Made by a program: the position numbers and the translations under genes
The notes under the pieces: generated by a model
What the model saw: only the letters and a program-made list of their open reading frames with translations
Databases searched by the model: none
What the model was told of the DNA's origin: nothing
NCBI GenBank assembly: GCA_013178005.1
Contig: JABLXL010000031.1
Span: forward strand, 1 to 49,784
Length of the DNA stretch: 49,784 bases
Source of the DNA: Actinomycetota bacterium
GTDB lineage: Bacteria > Actinomycetota > Geothermincolia > Geothermincolales > RBG-13-55-18
Direction: 5' to 3'
Shown: positions 24,931 to 33,497 of the stretch, one piece after another
How the letters are laid out: each line of letters starts with the position of its first letter
How positions within the stretch are numbered: position 1 is the stretch's first letter

Positions 24931-27065
24931 TGGGCCTTGGGGAGGGTGAAGCGGAAGGCGGCGCCCCTGCCGGGGCTCGATTCCACCGTCACTCTTGCCC
25001 CGATAAGGTCGGCCGCCAGCCGTACGATGTAGAGTCCGAGACCTATGCCCTCCCCGTGTTTGTCCATCTCCTCCAGGCGCGTGAAGGGGTCGAAGATGAC
25101 CTCGGAAAGCTCGGGTTCGATGCCCTCGCCCTCGTCCCTCACCTCCACCTCGATATGGTCTTCCCTTTCCTCGGCCAGGAGGGTGATGGGGGAGAGGTCG
25201 TCGCTGAAGCGCCGCGCGTTGTCCAGCAGGTTCTTGAGGATGAGCCCGAGGCAGTAGGGGTCGGTCTCGGCCTGCATGCCGTTCCCGCGCAGGACTACTC
25301 GTACGCGTCTGCGCGCGTCACCCGGCAGCGTGGAGCAGGCCTCGTTGAACGCCGCCTCGACGCTGCAGGGCGACATCTCGACGGCCACTTTTCCGTCCCT
25401 CAAGGAGGAAACGGTGAGAAACTTTTCCAGGAGCGAGTCGAGGCGATGGCATGAACTGACGATATGGTCCAGAATCTCATCCCTCTCCTCTTGCGAAAGG
25501 CGCGGAAAGTAGTTGCGCAGAATGATGGCGAACCCGTTGATCACGGAGAGCGGGATGCGGAATTCGTGGCTGGTGATGCTGATGACCTCGCTCTTGAAGC
25601 GGTCAGATTCCTCCAGCATGCGCTTAGCCTCAGAAAGCTCCTCCACCCGGTCCATGAGGTGAAGGGAGAGGAGGTGGTTCTCGATGAAGAGGCCGATCCT
25701 CGCCGCCAGTTGATCGAGAAAGTCCAGGTCCATGGGGTCCAGGGAGAACCGGTTCAATTTCTCCCCCACCAGCAGGGTCCCCTGCGTCCCGCCGGGGCCC
25801 CGCAGCGGCACCAGGGCCACCAGGCCGCGCTCACGCATCTCGGAGAGCAATGTCTCCTCGGCTGTCTCGACGACCGTGTCCCAGTCCTCCGCTAGCACGA
25901 TCCGGTCCCGGAGGCGGTAGAGCCGGGAGCGCTCATCGTCCTCGCGGCGGAACCCAAAAGTCTCCCCGCCGCGTTCACCGGAGCCCATAATCCAGTTGAC
26001 CCCCTTCCCCGTCACCGCCGCCGGCACCACCGCGGTCAGCTCCTTGAGCCCCAGCCGTCCGCAGGCCATCACCAGGCAAACCACCACACCATCCCGTATA
26101 TCTTTTCTCGACGTGATGGCGACGGACGCCTCGTGTAATAATTCCACCGCGTCGTAGAGGCCGGAGAAGAACAGTCGTGAGGCGAGTCGGGAAGCCCAGC
26201 GTAGCGCCATGGGCGTGAAGGCCACGGCGATGATGAGGGTGGACACCGATATGGCCAGGTTCAACTCCGCGTCGTTATTCCACCAAGCGCTTGTGAGGGC
26301 ATATATTGCCACCAGCGGCACCCCGAAGAGCGCGAGGGTTAGAAGGTAGGAGAAGGTCTGCCGTACCGCCATGCGCACGTCCAGCAGCCGGTGCCTGAGG
26401 ATGGCGTAGGCGGTGAAGCCGATGGGGATCAAGGTCAAGGGGTATATCCAGTCGGTGGTGACGTCGGGGCTCATCAGCGCGGGCAGCACTCCTGCCAGGA
26501 GCACGCCGAGGGGGATGAAGACCCCGAACCCGATGAGGATATAGGTGGCGCGGGCGCGGTCAATGCCCGGGGACCTTCTTCGCTTGAGGTGGATTAACCA
26601 GAGAGAAGATGCCCCCAGAACGCATGTCGTGGCGATGGAGAGGGGGTGCAACGGGCCGTTGGTCTGCCGGTATACTCCGTTGGCGCAGGTGGCCTGGGTC
26701 AGGATCCAGGGCGTGAGGTTAAGAAGCGAGAGGGCGGCGATGGAGGGCAAGAGGAACCTCAGCCACCGGCGTCCGGGATGGCCTCCCTTGAGAAAGGCGA
26801 GACAGAAGATCAAGAAGAGGCCTCCCGCGAGAGTTATGAGAAAGTAAGAAACCCGATATATCCAGGTGACCAGTAGGGGAGAGGGATCCGCCACTATCCT
26901 GCTCGGGGTCGGGCAGATCATCCATAGGGAGAAGAGGAAAAAGGCCGCCGCCAGGGAGCGGTTAAGGAAGCCTTTCGGTTTCGCCCTATATATGGAGAAA
27001 GCCAGGAAAAACCCTAATGCCGCCGAGATATAGGAAACGGTAATGGCGACAATCGCGTTGCCCAT
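24921..27065 (-). CDS. Membrane sensor histidine kinase (7TM N-terminus, GAF, HisKA, HATPase)
   Basis: 714 aa; GGGGG precedes the ATG on the minus strand. Residues 1-290 hold about eight hydrophobic segments, resembling the 7TM histidine-kinase sensor module (RHRLLDVRMAVRQTF is typical of its end). A GAF-like domain occupies about 300-465, with a short coiled linker. The phosphoacceptor is His500 in SITSHEFRIPLS, and the HATPase domain has NLLDNARRFS, DEGEGIEP and GIGLGLYIVR. No response regulator is adjacent, so it is an orphan. Its last codons overlap a dispersed repeat. Confidence 0.88.
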   Translation of the reverse strand: MGNAIVAITVSYISAALGFFLAFSIYRAKPKGFLNRSLAAAFFLFSLWMICPTPSRIVADPSPLLVTWIYRVSYFLITLAGGLFLIFCLAFLKGGHPGRRWLRFLLPSIAALSLLNLTPWILTQATCANGVYRQTNGPLHPLSIATTCVLGASSLWLIHLKRRRSPGIDRARATYILIGFGVFIPLGVLLAGVLPALMSPDVTTDWIYPLTLIPIGFTAYAILRHRLLDVRMAVRQTFSYLLTLALFGVPLVAIYALTSAWWNNDAELNLAISVSTLIIAVAFTPMALRWASRLASRLFFSGLYDAVELLHEASVAITSRKDIRDGVVVCLVMACGRLGLKELTAVVPAAVTGKGVNWIMGSGERGGETFGFRREDDERSRLYRLRDRIVLAEDWDTVVETAEETLLSEMRERGLVALVPLRGPGGTQGTLLVGEKLNRFSLDPMDLDFLDQLAARIGLFIENHLLSLHLMDRVEELSEAKRMLEESDRFKSEVISITSHEFRIPLSVINGFAIILRNYFPRLSQEERDEILDHIVSSCHRLDSLLEKFLTVSSLRDGKVAVEMSPCSVEAAFNEACSTLPGDARRRVRVVLRGNGMQAETDPYCLGLILKNLLDNARRFSDDLSPITLLAEEREDHIEVEVRDEGEGIEPELSEVIFDPFTRLEEMDKHGEGIGLGLYIVRLAADLIGARVTVESSPGRGAAFRFTLPKAQGS

Positions 27066-27193
27066 GGTATATAACCCCCTTAGATCTGTTCATATTATAC
27101 AATAAGCGAACGGACTTCGCGCACCGTTTTCAGACCGGCTCGTTATGCTGAGTCCCGGAAGAGCAACGGGAGAATCATTTACGAGGAGCCGGT

Positions 27194-27400
27194 GGAATGG
27201 GGGAGGGACTCGCTCAGCGAGACCTTGAAAGCTGCAATAAGCCGTTATAAGCCCTAACCCTGCCTCTAGGGTAATGGGGGGAAGGAAAAGGCAGCATTTT
27301 TCGAGTGGCAGACAAGCCGTTATAAGCCCTGGCCCTGCCTGTCTCGAATGGGTGAGGGGCTTGTTTAGCGAGACCTTGTAAGGGCTGCCGCGTCTCGCGT
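27194..27400. repeat. Nested direct repeats A-B-B'-A'
   Basis: Segment A (GAATGGGGGAGGGACTCG..., from 27194) recurs as A' near 27346 with AGCGAGACCTTG conserved. Segment B (AAGCCGTTATAAGCCCT..., from about 27238) recurs as B' near 27314 with CCCTGCCT conserved. All are direct. They fill much of the 486-base gap between a minus-strand kinase and a plus-strand synthetase gene; no coding sequence was supported there. Confidence 0.75.
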
Positions 27401-27551
27401 CCGGCGCGAAAGTCGAGTACGCCGGTACGGGCGGAGACCACGGATCGGCCCAGCAGCGGTCCGGGTGGGTAAAACGACGTCGCGGCCTGAGCAGCGACAT
27501 GAAGCGGAGCGATCGGCGGGCGGCACGTCGATGCCTAGTGGAGGTGTTCGC

Positions 27552-28970
27552 ATGAGAAAAGGAAAAGGCGTGGAGCTCGGCATGGACCTGGAGCCCTTTT
27601 TCAAGCCCAAGGGAGTGGTTTTAGTGGGAGCGCGGCGTTCCCCCGGCTTCGGTTTCATCCTACCCCTGGCTTTGCGACGGCAGGGATGGGGGGATCGCCT
27701 CTTTCTGGTCAACCCGGCCGGGGGCGAGCTACATGGCATGCCGGTCCACGAGAGCGTCGCCGCCGTCCCGGGCGACCCCGATCTCGCCGTGGTCATCGTC
27801 CCCGCCGCGGCGGTTCCCCCTGTCCTGGACGAGATCGGGGAGCGTGGCATCCGCCATGTCATCATAGAGAGCGCCGGTTTCGCCGAGACGGGGCAGGAGG
27901 GAGTGGAGCTGCAGCGGGCGGCGCGGGAGGTGGCCGGGCGGTGGGGCATGCGCGTGATCGGTCCCAACTGCGTGGGGGTGGTCAACACCGCGAACCGCTT
28001 CTCCACCGTCGAGGTGGTCGATGAGGCGCTATGCCCCGGTCCGGTGGCGGTCATCGCCCAGAGCGGGGTGTTCGGGAATATACTCCTGGACGGCCTGCAC
28101 CAGAAAGGGCTGTTCATCTCCAAGGCGGTGACCCTGGGCAATCGCATGGACGTCGACGAGTGCGAGGTGCTGGAATACCTGCGCCGCGATCCCGACACCA
28201 GGGTGATCATGATGTACCTGGAGGGCGCCGCCGACGGGAGGCTTCTCCGCGAAACCCTCGCCCGGGTGACGAGGGAGAAGCCGGTGCTGGTGCTGAAAAG
28301 CGGGCGCACGCAGGCGGGACGGCGCGCCACCGCGTCGCATACCGGGAGCATGTCGGGGGAGGACGATCTCTACGAGGCGGTTTTCAGACAGAGCGGCGCG
28401 GTGCGCGCGCGCTCGCTGGAAGAGTTGGTGGACATGGCGCGCGTTTTTTCCACTCAGCCCCGCCCGGCCGGCAACCGGCTGGGGGTAGCGACTTCCAGCG
28501 GCAGCCTTGGGGCGCTGGCCACGGACGCCGCGGTGGAGTCCGGGCTCGTCCTTCCCGACCTGGATCCGGCTTCCATCGACAGAGTACGAGCGATCGCGCC
28601 GCGGTGGATGAACGTGCGCAACCCCCTCGACGTGGGGCCCTCCGGAGCCTTCATTCCCGCCATAACCGCGCTGGTGGAGGATCCCGGCATCGACATGGTG
28701 CTCTCCATCGCGGTTATGCCCTACGCCGTGTTCCATGAGTTCAAGGAGCGCGGGGTGTCCGTGAGGGATTTCCTGGGAATCGCCTCCGGGATTCGCGATA
28801 AGGCACCCGAAAAGCCGCTGGTCTTATGCTCCATCGGCGACGAGGGTTTCGTCCGCGACCTTGACGAAGCCGTGGGCCCCGAGGTGCCCGTGCTGACCTC
28901 TCCGGAAAGGGCCGTGAGAGTCATGGCGGCCCTCTGGAGATACGGGAAGACGAGGGCGGAAAGGGTTTGA
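27552..28970 (+). CDS. Acyl-CoA synthetase (ADP-forming) alpha-type protein
   Basis: 472 aa; GGAGGTG precedes the ATG by five bases. The N-terminal CoA-binding Rossmann domain (about 15-110: PKGVVLVGARRSPGFGF) is followed by the succinyl-CoA ligase flavodoxin-like domains (GPNCVGVVNT, AVIAQSGVFGNILLDGL) and the segment ATASHTGSMSGED, whose His is the likely phosphorylated residue. This is the alpha part of ADP-forming acetyl/acyl-CoA synthetases, which convert acyl-CoA + ADP + Pi to acid + ATP. The ATP-grasp beta subunit is not adjacent. A paralog lies at 42997-44454. Confidence 0.85.
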   Translation: MRKGKGVELGMDLEPFFKPKGVVLVGARRSPGFGFILPLALRRQGWGDRLFLVNPAGGELHGMPVHESVAAVPGDPDLAVVIVPAAAVPPVLDEIGERGIRHVIIESAGFAETGQEGVELQRAAREVAGRWGMRVIGPNCVGVVNTANRFSTVEVVDEALCPGPVAVIAQSGVFGNILLDGLHQKGLFISKAVTLGNRMDVDECEVLEYLRRDPDTRVIMMYLEGAADGRLLRETLARVTREKPVLVLKSGRTQAGRRATASHTGSMSGEDDLYEAVFRQSGAVRARSLEELVDMARVFSTQPRPAGNRLGVATSSGSLGALATDAAVESGLVLPDLDPASIDRVRAIAPRWMNVRNPLDVGPSGAFIPAITALVEDPGIDMVLSIAVMPYAVFHEFKERGVSVRDFLGIASGIRDKAPEKPLVLCSIGDEGFVRDLDEAVGPEVPVLTSPERAVRVMAALWRYGKTRAERV

Positions 28971-29351
28971 GCGAAACGGGCCACCTTTTCCAGGCATGAT
29001 GCGACCGGAGTTCGGAAATCACCTCGCCTCGCCCAAGATATCGTATAATTCAACATTCCATGACGGCGGGGTGTCGGCAGCAAGGAACGGAGCTGCGTTG
29101 TGCGATCGCCAGTATCTCATCTTCGGTAACGTCCATAGTTTTCCTTCGAATGGGAATGGGGTATCAGGGCGTCCGGTGGTATCGATGGCGCATGTTGACG
29201 GTGCCGGGTAGTCCGATTCACGGACCCCGATGGCGAAGTCCACGGTATGACCTGCTTGAATTAGCATCTAAGGTTTTCCGGCGGGATCAAGGGCTTGTGA
29301 TATCCTTTTCGGGTGGAATGTTGGAATACCGCGAGCGAAGGAAGTAAGGAT
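28971..29351. other. Intergenic region with possible decayed coding fragment
   Basis: 381 bases. On the minus strand, 29267-29019 is open for 82 codons but without RBS or recognised domain; the short frame MDVTEDEILAIAQRS in another frame of the same strand suggests a frameshifted remnant. A sequence TCGTATAATTC near 29040 resembles a -10 box. No functional gene is supported. Confidence 0.25.
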
Positions 29352-30464
29352 ATGGAACAGACCAAGGCCGCGACCAGGGATTATGCCTCATATTCCGATA
29401 CGCCGTGGACGTTCTGGGACGTCCTTTACGCCCGCCGTTCCCACCGCAAGTACCTGCCGGGCGAGTTCGCGCCCGGGTTTTTCGCCTCCCTGGAAGAAGT
29501 TGTAAGGCTGGCCCTCTCCGTCCGGGGAGCGGAGGTAGGTGGCCTCAAGGTGGTCGCGGACTCTGAGCGGGTCGAGAGGATAAAGAGGAGGATACACAAG
29601 GGCACGCAGGGCAAGATCAACCTCTGGCTGAACCGCGCGCCGGTGGCGGGTTTCCTGGTGCTCGCCGTGCCGCGCGCGGACGCGAAGAGCGACCGCCCGC
29701 GGGAGCTTCCCCTCGCCTCCATGGCGGCCGAGGACGTCGTGCTCTGGCTCACCGAGGCGGGACTTGGCACCTGCTGGCTGGCGGGCCTCAACCAGCGCGA
29801 GGTGGCGCAGGCGCTGGGCCTGGACCGGGAGGCCTACGTGTCGGCGGTGATCCCCTTCGGGAAACCCAAGCCGCGGGTCAAGGCCATGGACGTGGACCAC
29901 TTGCTGTACCGCCAGGTGTCGAGGAAGCGCAAACCGCTCGAGGACATCGCCTACCTCGAGACCATGGACAGACCCTATGCCGTGCGCGAGCCGGAGTGGG
30001 GGTCCTTCTCGGCCCCGGCTACCCAGGACGTCGCGGGCTTGCTGCGCCGGCTTGGAGAGAAGCGCGAGGGCGGCGCGGGAGTCCTCCTGGACCTCGCCCT
30101 GGAGGCGTGCTTCGAGGCGGCGCGTATCGCCCCCAGCGCGGGCAACACCCAGCAGTGGCACTTCGTCGGCATCCGCCGCGAGGAAGCCCTGGCGGAGCTG
30201 GCGCGCGCGTGCGGCGTGGAGGGCGCGTGGCGGGCCGCCGTGGTGGGGGCCGCCGAGCCCGACCGCTCCTACCTTTACACGATGCTGGAGAAGCCCTTCT
30301 GGATGATCGACGTGCCCATAGCGCTTTCCCAGATGTCCCTCATGGCGGCCTCCATGGGCCTGGCCGTGGACGTATGCGTGAGAGGCCTGGACGAGGCGGC
30401 CGTGAACTCGATCGCGGGGCTGAAGCCCAACCTGCGCGCCGTGGGCGTGCTGGGCATGCGATGA
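29352..30464 (+). CDS. Nitroreductase-family protein with two domains
   Basis: 370 aa from ATG 29352 with AAGGAT five bases upstream. The first domain opens ARRSHRKYLPGEF, the FMN-contact start of nitroreductases, and holds the helix pattern MAAEDVVLWLTEAGLGTCWLAGL. A second nitroreductase-like half begins near residue 240 (ALEACFEAARIAPSAGNTQQWHFVGI), an arrangement seen in the TM1586-like nitroreductase group. FMN-dependent NAD(P)H oxidoreductase of an unknown substrate, cytoplasmic. Monocistronic. Confidence 0.8.
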   Translation: MEQTKAATRDYASYSDTPWTFWDVLYARRSHRKYLPGEFAPGFFASLEEVVRLALSVRGAEVGGLKVVADSERVERIKRRIHKGTQGKINLWLNRAPVAGFLVLAVPRADAKSDRPRELPLASMAAEDVVLWLTEAGLGTCWLAGLNQREVAQALGLDREAYVSAVIPFGKPKPRVKAMDVDHLLYRQVSRKRKPLEDIAYLETMDRPYAVREPEWGSFSAPATQDVAGLLRRLGEKREGGAGVLLDLALEACFEAARIAPSAGNTQQWHFVGIRREEALAELARACGVEGAWRAAVVGAAEPDRSYLYTMLEKPFWMIDVPIALSQMSLMAASMGLAVDVCVRGLDEAAVNSIAGLKPNLRAVGVLGMR

Positions 30465-30655
30465 AGAAGGCCCCAGGCCATTCACGCCTCCGCCCCTGAG
30501 CGGGTCCGCGTGCCGATAAAAAGTCCGACCCATCGTTTACCCCTGCCGCCTGATGACGACGGGCGTTTGGGGGCCGGGCGCCACCCATCCGCAACGCCTC
30601 TCGGTTCGCCCGGTTGAACAACGGGCTTGGCGGCATAGCTTGGTTTACGTGCTCC

Positions 30656-30710
30656 GGGCCGTGGGTATATAGGGAAGCGAGAAAGACGAACAAGGGGGAT
30701 TCCACGGGCC
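30656..30710. other. Stem-loop upstream of the formate dehydrogenase gene
   Basis: GGGCCGTGG (30656-30664) can pair with CCACGGGCC (30702-30710) with one bulged base, closing a ~37-base loop, about 100 bases before the fdh start. A smaller hairpin GCCCG/CGGGC lies near 30608-30625. No match to a molybdenum-cofactor or other known riboswitch could be made. The rest of the 347-base gap (30465-30811) shows nothing further. Confidence 0.35.
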
Positions 30711-30811
30711 GCTAACCACGGAAGCGACTTTTCCAACGGAGCGTTTCAGCAGCATCTCCGCATCCCAACCACGACACTGTTCGCACAACCGGTTTTACTG
30801 GAGGTCGGGCG

Positions 30812-33496
30812 ATGATGGAAATGGTCATCGACGGGCGGCAGGTCGAGGTGATGGAGGGAAGCTCCATCCTGCGCGCGGCGGAGGCCGCGGGGATCTATAT
30901 CCCCACCTTGTGCGAGCACCCGGCGGTGAGGGCTATCGGCTCGTGCAGGGTCTGCCTGGTGGAGGACGAGGCGGGGCGCCTGGTCACCGCGTGCGACACT
31001 CCCGCCAGGGAGGGGATGGCCGTTCGCACCGTGAGCGAGAGGGTGCTGGATGCGCGGAAGGCAGTGCTGGAGCTCATCCTGAGCGCCCACCCCATGCACT
31101 GCGAGGTATGCGAGAAGAACAACCTCTGCAGGCTGAAGAAGCTCGCCGTGGAGATGGGGGTGACGGGAAGGGAGCTTCCCTTCGCCCAGGATTACCGTCC
31201 CATCGTGGACGCCAATCCCTTCTACCACCGGGATCTATCCAAGTGCATTTCCTGCGGTCTCTGCGTGAGGGCTTGCCTGGAGACGCAGGGCGCCGGCGCT
31301 TTCGAGATGCATGCCACCGGGGCGCGCGCCCGTCCCGCGGCCGGAAAGGATGGTCCGGTTGACGGATCCTCGTGCGAGTTCTGTGGCCTCTGTGTCTCCA
31401 TGTGTCCGGTGGGCGCGCTGATGGAGAAACCCCCTCTGCGCCTGGGACGCGAGGAGAGAACGGTGCGGACCACCTGTCCATACTGCGGCGTGGGTTGCAC
31501 CTTGGAACTTCGCATAAGGGAGGGGAGGATAATCGGGGTGGGAGCGGGAATCCCCGGCTCCCCAAACGGCTTCAGCCTTTGCGTGAAGGGGCGCTTCGGC
31601 CTCGATTTCGTGCACCATCCGGATCGCCTCACGAAGCCGCTGCTGCGAAAAAACGGGGAACTGGTGGAGGTTTCGTGGGAGGAGGCGCTTGGCGCCGTGG
31701 CTTCACGCCTGGGCGCGGTGATCGAGGAAAGCGGCCCCGACGCCGTGGCTTTCCTGTCGTCCGCCAAGGCCACCAACGAGGAGAACTACCTCCTGCAGAA
31801 ATTCGCCCGCGCGGTGGTCGGGACCAACAACATCGACCACTGCGCCCGGTTATGACACAGTCCCACCGTCGCCGGTCTGGCGGCAACCCTCGGAAGCGGG
31901 GCCATGACCAACTCCATCGCGGACCTTGAAAAAGCGGAGGTCGTCCTGCTCACCGGAAGCAACACCACCGTCAACCATCCCGTCATCGCCGAGGTCCTGA
32001 AAAGGTCGGTGCTGCGAGGCGGGATGCGGTTGATCCTGGTCGATCCCCGCGACCTGGACATCTCGCGTTACGCGGAGATGCACCTCAAGCCGGCGCCGGG
32101 CACGGACGTGGCCTGGATAAACGGGATGGCCAAGGTGATCATCGACGAAGGGTTGTGCGACAAGGATTTCGTGCGCGAGAGAACGGAGGGCTTGGAGGAA
32201 CTGCGAGAAGGGCTCTCGGCATATGATCCCCAAAGGGTGGAGGAGATAACGGGCATTCCTGCCGGGGAACTGAAGGCGGCGGCACGGCTTTACGCGGGCG
32301 CCGGAAGGGCGGCCATACTCTACGCCATGGGCATAACCCAGCATATCTCGGGCACCGACAACGTTATGGCCCTGGCCAACCTGGCGCTGCTTACGGGGAA
32401 TCTGGGGAAGGAGGGAGCGGGCATCAACCCCCTGCGGGGGCAGAACAACGTGCAGGGCGCCTGTGACATGGGAGCCCTTCCCAACGTCTTCACCGGGTAC
32501 CAGCGGGTCGATGACGCGGAGGCAGCCGGGAAGTTCGCGCGAGCCTGGGGCAAGGACCTGCCCGTACGGCCGGGCCTGACCGTGGTGGAGATGGTCGAGG
32601 CGGCAAGACGGGGGGAGATACGCGCCATGTTCGTCATGGGCGAGAATCCCCTGGTCACGGACCCGGATACGGGACATGTCGAGGAAGCCCTGCGCAACCT
32701 CGATCTCCTGGTGGTGCAGGACATCTTTCTCACCGAGACCGCGTCCCTGGCCGACGTGGTCCTGCCGGGGGCGTGTTTCGCCGAGAAGGAGGGGACGTTC
32801 ACCAACACCGAACGCAAGGTGCAAAGAGTGAGAAAGGCGCTTGAGCCGCCCGGGGAGGCGCAGGAGGACCTCGCCATCATCATGGATCTCTCCGGGCGCA
32901 TGGGCTATCCCATGCGCTACGCGAGCGCCGCCGAGATCATGGACGAGATCGCCGCCCTGACCCCAAGCTACGGAGGCATCAGCCACGCCAGGATAGAGGG
33001 AGGAGGGCTGCAATGGCCTTGTCCCGATCCCGAACACCCCGGCACCCCGGTGCTCCACGTGGGCTCCTTCCCGCGCGGCAAGGGGAGGCTCACGCCGGTG
33101 GAATACGTGCCTCCCGGCGAACTGCCCGACGCGGAATACCCTTTCCTGCTTACCACGGGACGGTCGGCGTTCCACTATCATGCCGGGTCGATGACCAGGC
33201 ACTCCGCGAGCCTGCTGGAGAAGGAGGGCAGGGCGTGGGTGGCGGTCAACGACGCGGATGCCTTGGAGCTGGGCCTGCGCGAGGGAGATGCCGTGCGCGT
33301 GACCTCCCGCCGCGGCACGGTGGTCAGCCGGGCCCACATCTCCTCGCGGCTGCGCAAGGGGAACGTCTTCGCGACCTTTCACTTCGGGGAGGAAGGGGCG
33401 AACCTCCTGACCAATCCCGTGCTCGATCCCAAGAGCAAGATACCGGAGCTGAAGGTATGCGCGGTGAGGCTGGAACGAGCGGAGGGGGGTGAATAG
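30812..33496 (+). CDS. fdhA: Selenocysteine-containing formate dehydrogenase, catalytic (alpha) subunit
   Basis: 894 aa reading the UGA at 31853-31855 as Sec348. The two halves are in one frame and the junction is CARLU-HSPTVAGL, the invariant Mo/W-ligand motif of Sec-type formate dehydrogenases. Domains in order: 2Fe-2S ferredoxin (C34, C45, C48, C61), NuoG-like His-Cys3 4Fe-4S (H93, C97, C100, C106), two 4Fe-4S clusters (C145-C155, C188-C198), the 4Fe-4S of the catalytic core (C222, C225, C229, C257), then molybdopterin domains and the C-terminal dinucleotide-binding fold (LRKGNVFATFHFGEEGANLLTNP). It interconverts formate and CO2, feeding the methyl branch of the Wood-Ljungdahl pathway. 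Soluble, cytoplasmic. The next gene begins one base after its stop. Confidence 0.93.
31853..31884 (+). promoter_or_regulatory. Bacterial SECIS element (formate dehydrogenase)
   Basis: After the UGA, GTCGCC (31868-31873) pairs with GGCGGC (31879-31884) including one G-U, closing a GGTCT loop (31874-31878) 19 bases past the UGA. Spacing and the loop-initial G match bacterial SECIS elements. Confidence 0.8.
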
Positions 33497-33497
33497 A

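Noticed and set aside
30465-30811. tRNA-Sec or molybdenum-cofactor riboswitch in the fdh leader
   Set aside because: No tRNA cloverleaf with TCA anticodon and no match to the Moco consensus could be found by eye.
30812-31855. Formate dehydrogenase read as two genes or a nonsense pseudogene
   Set aside because: The TGA lies at the canonical Sec position with a SECIS-like hairpin, both halves stay in frame and motifs are intact.
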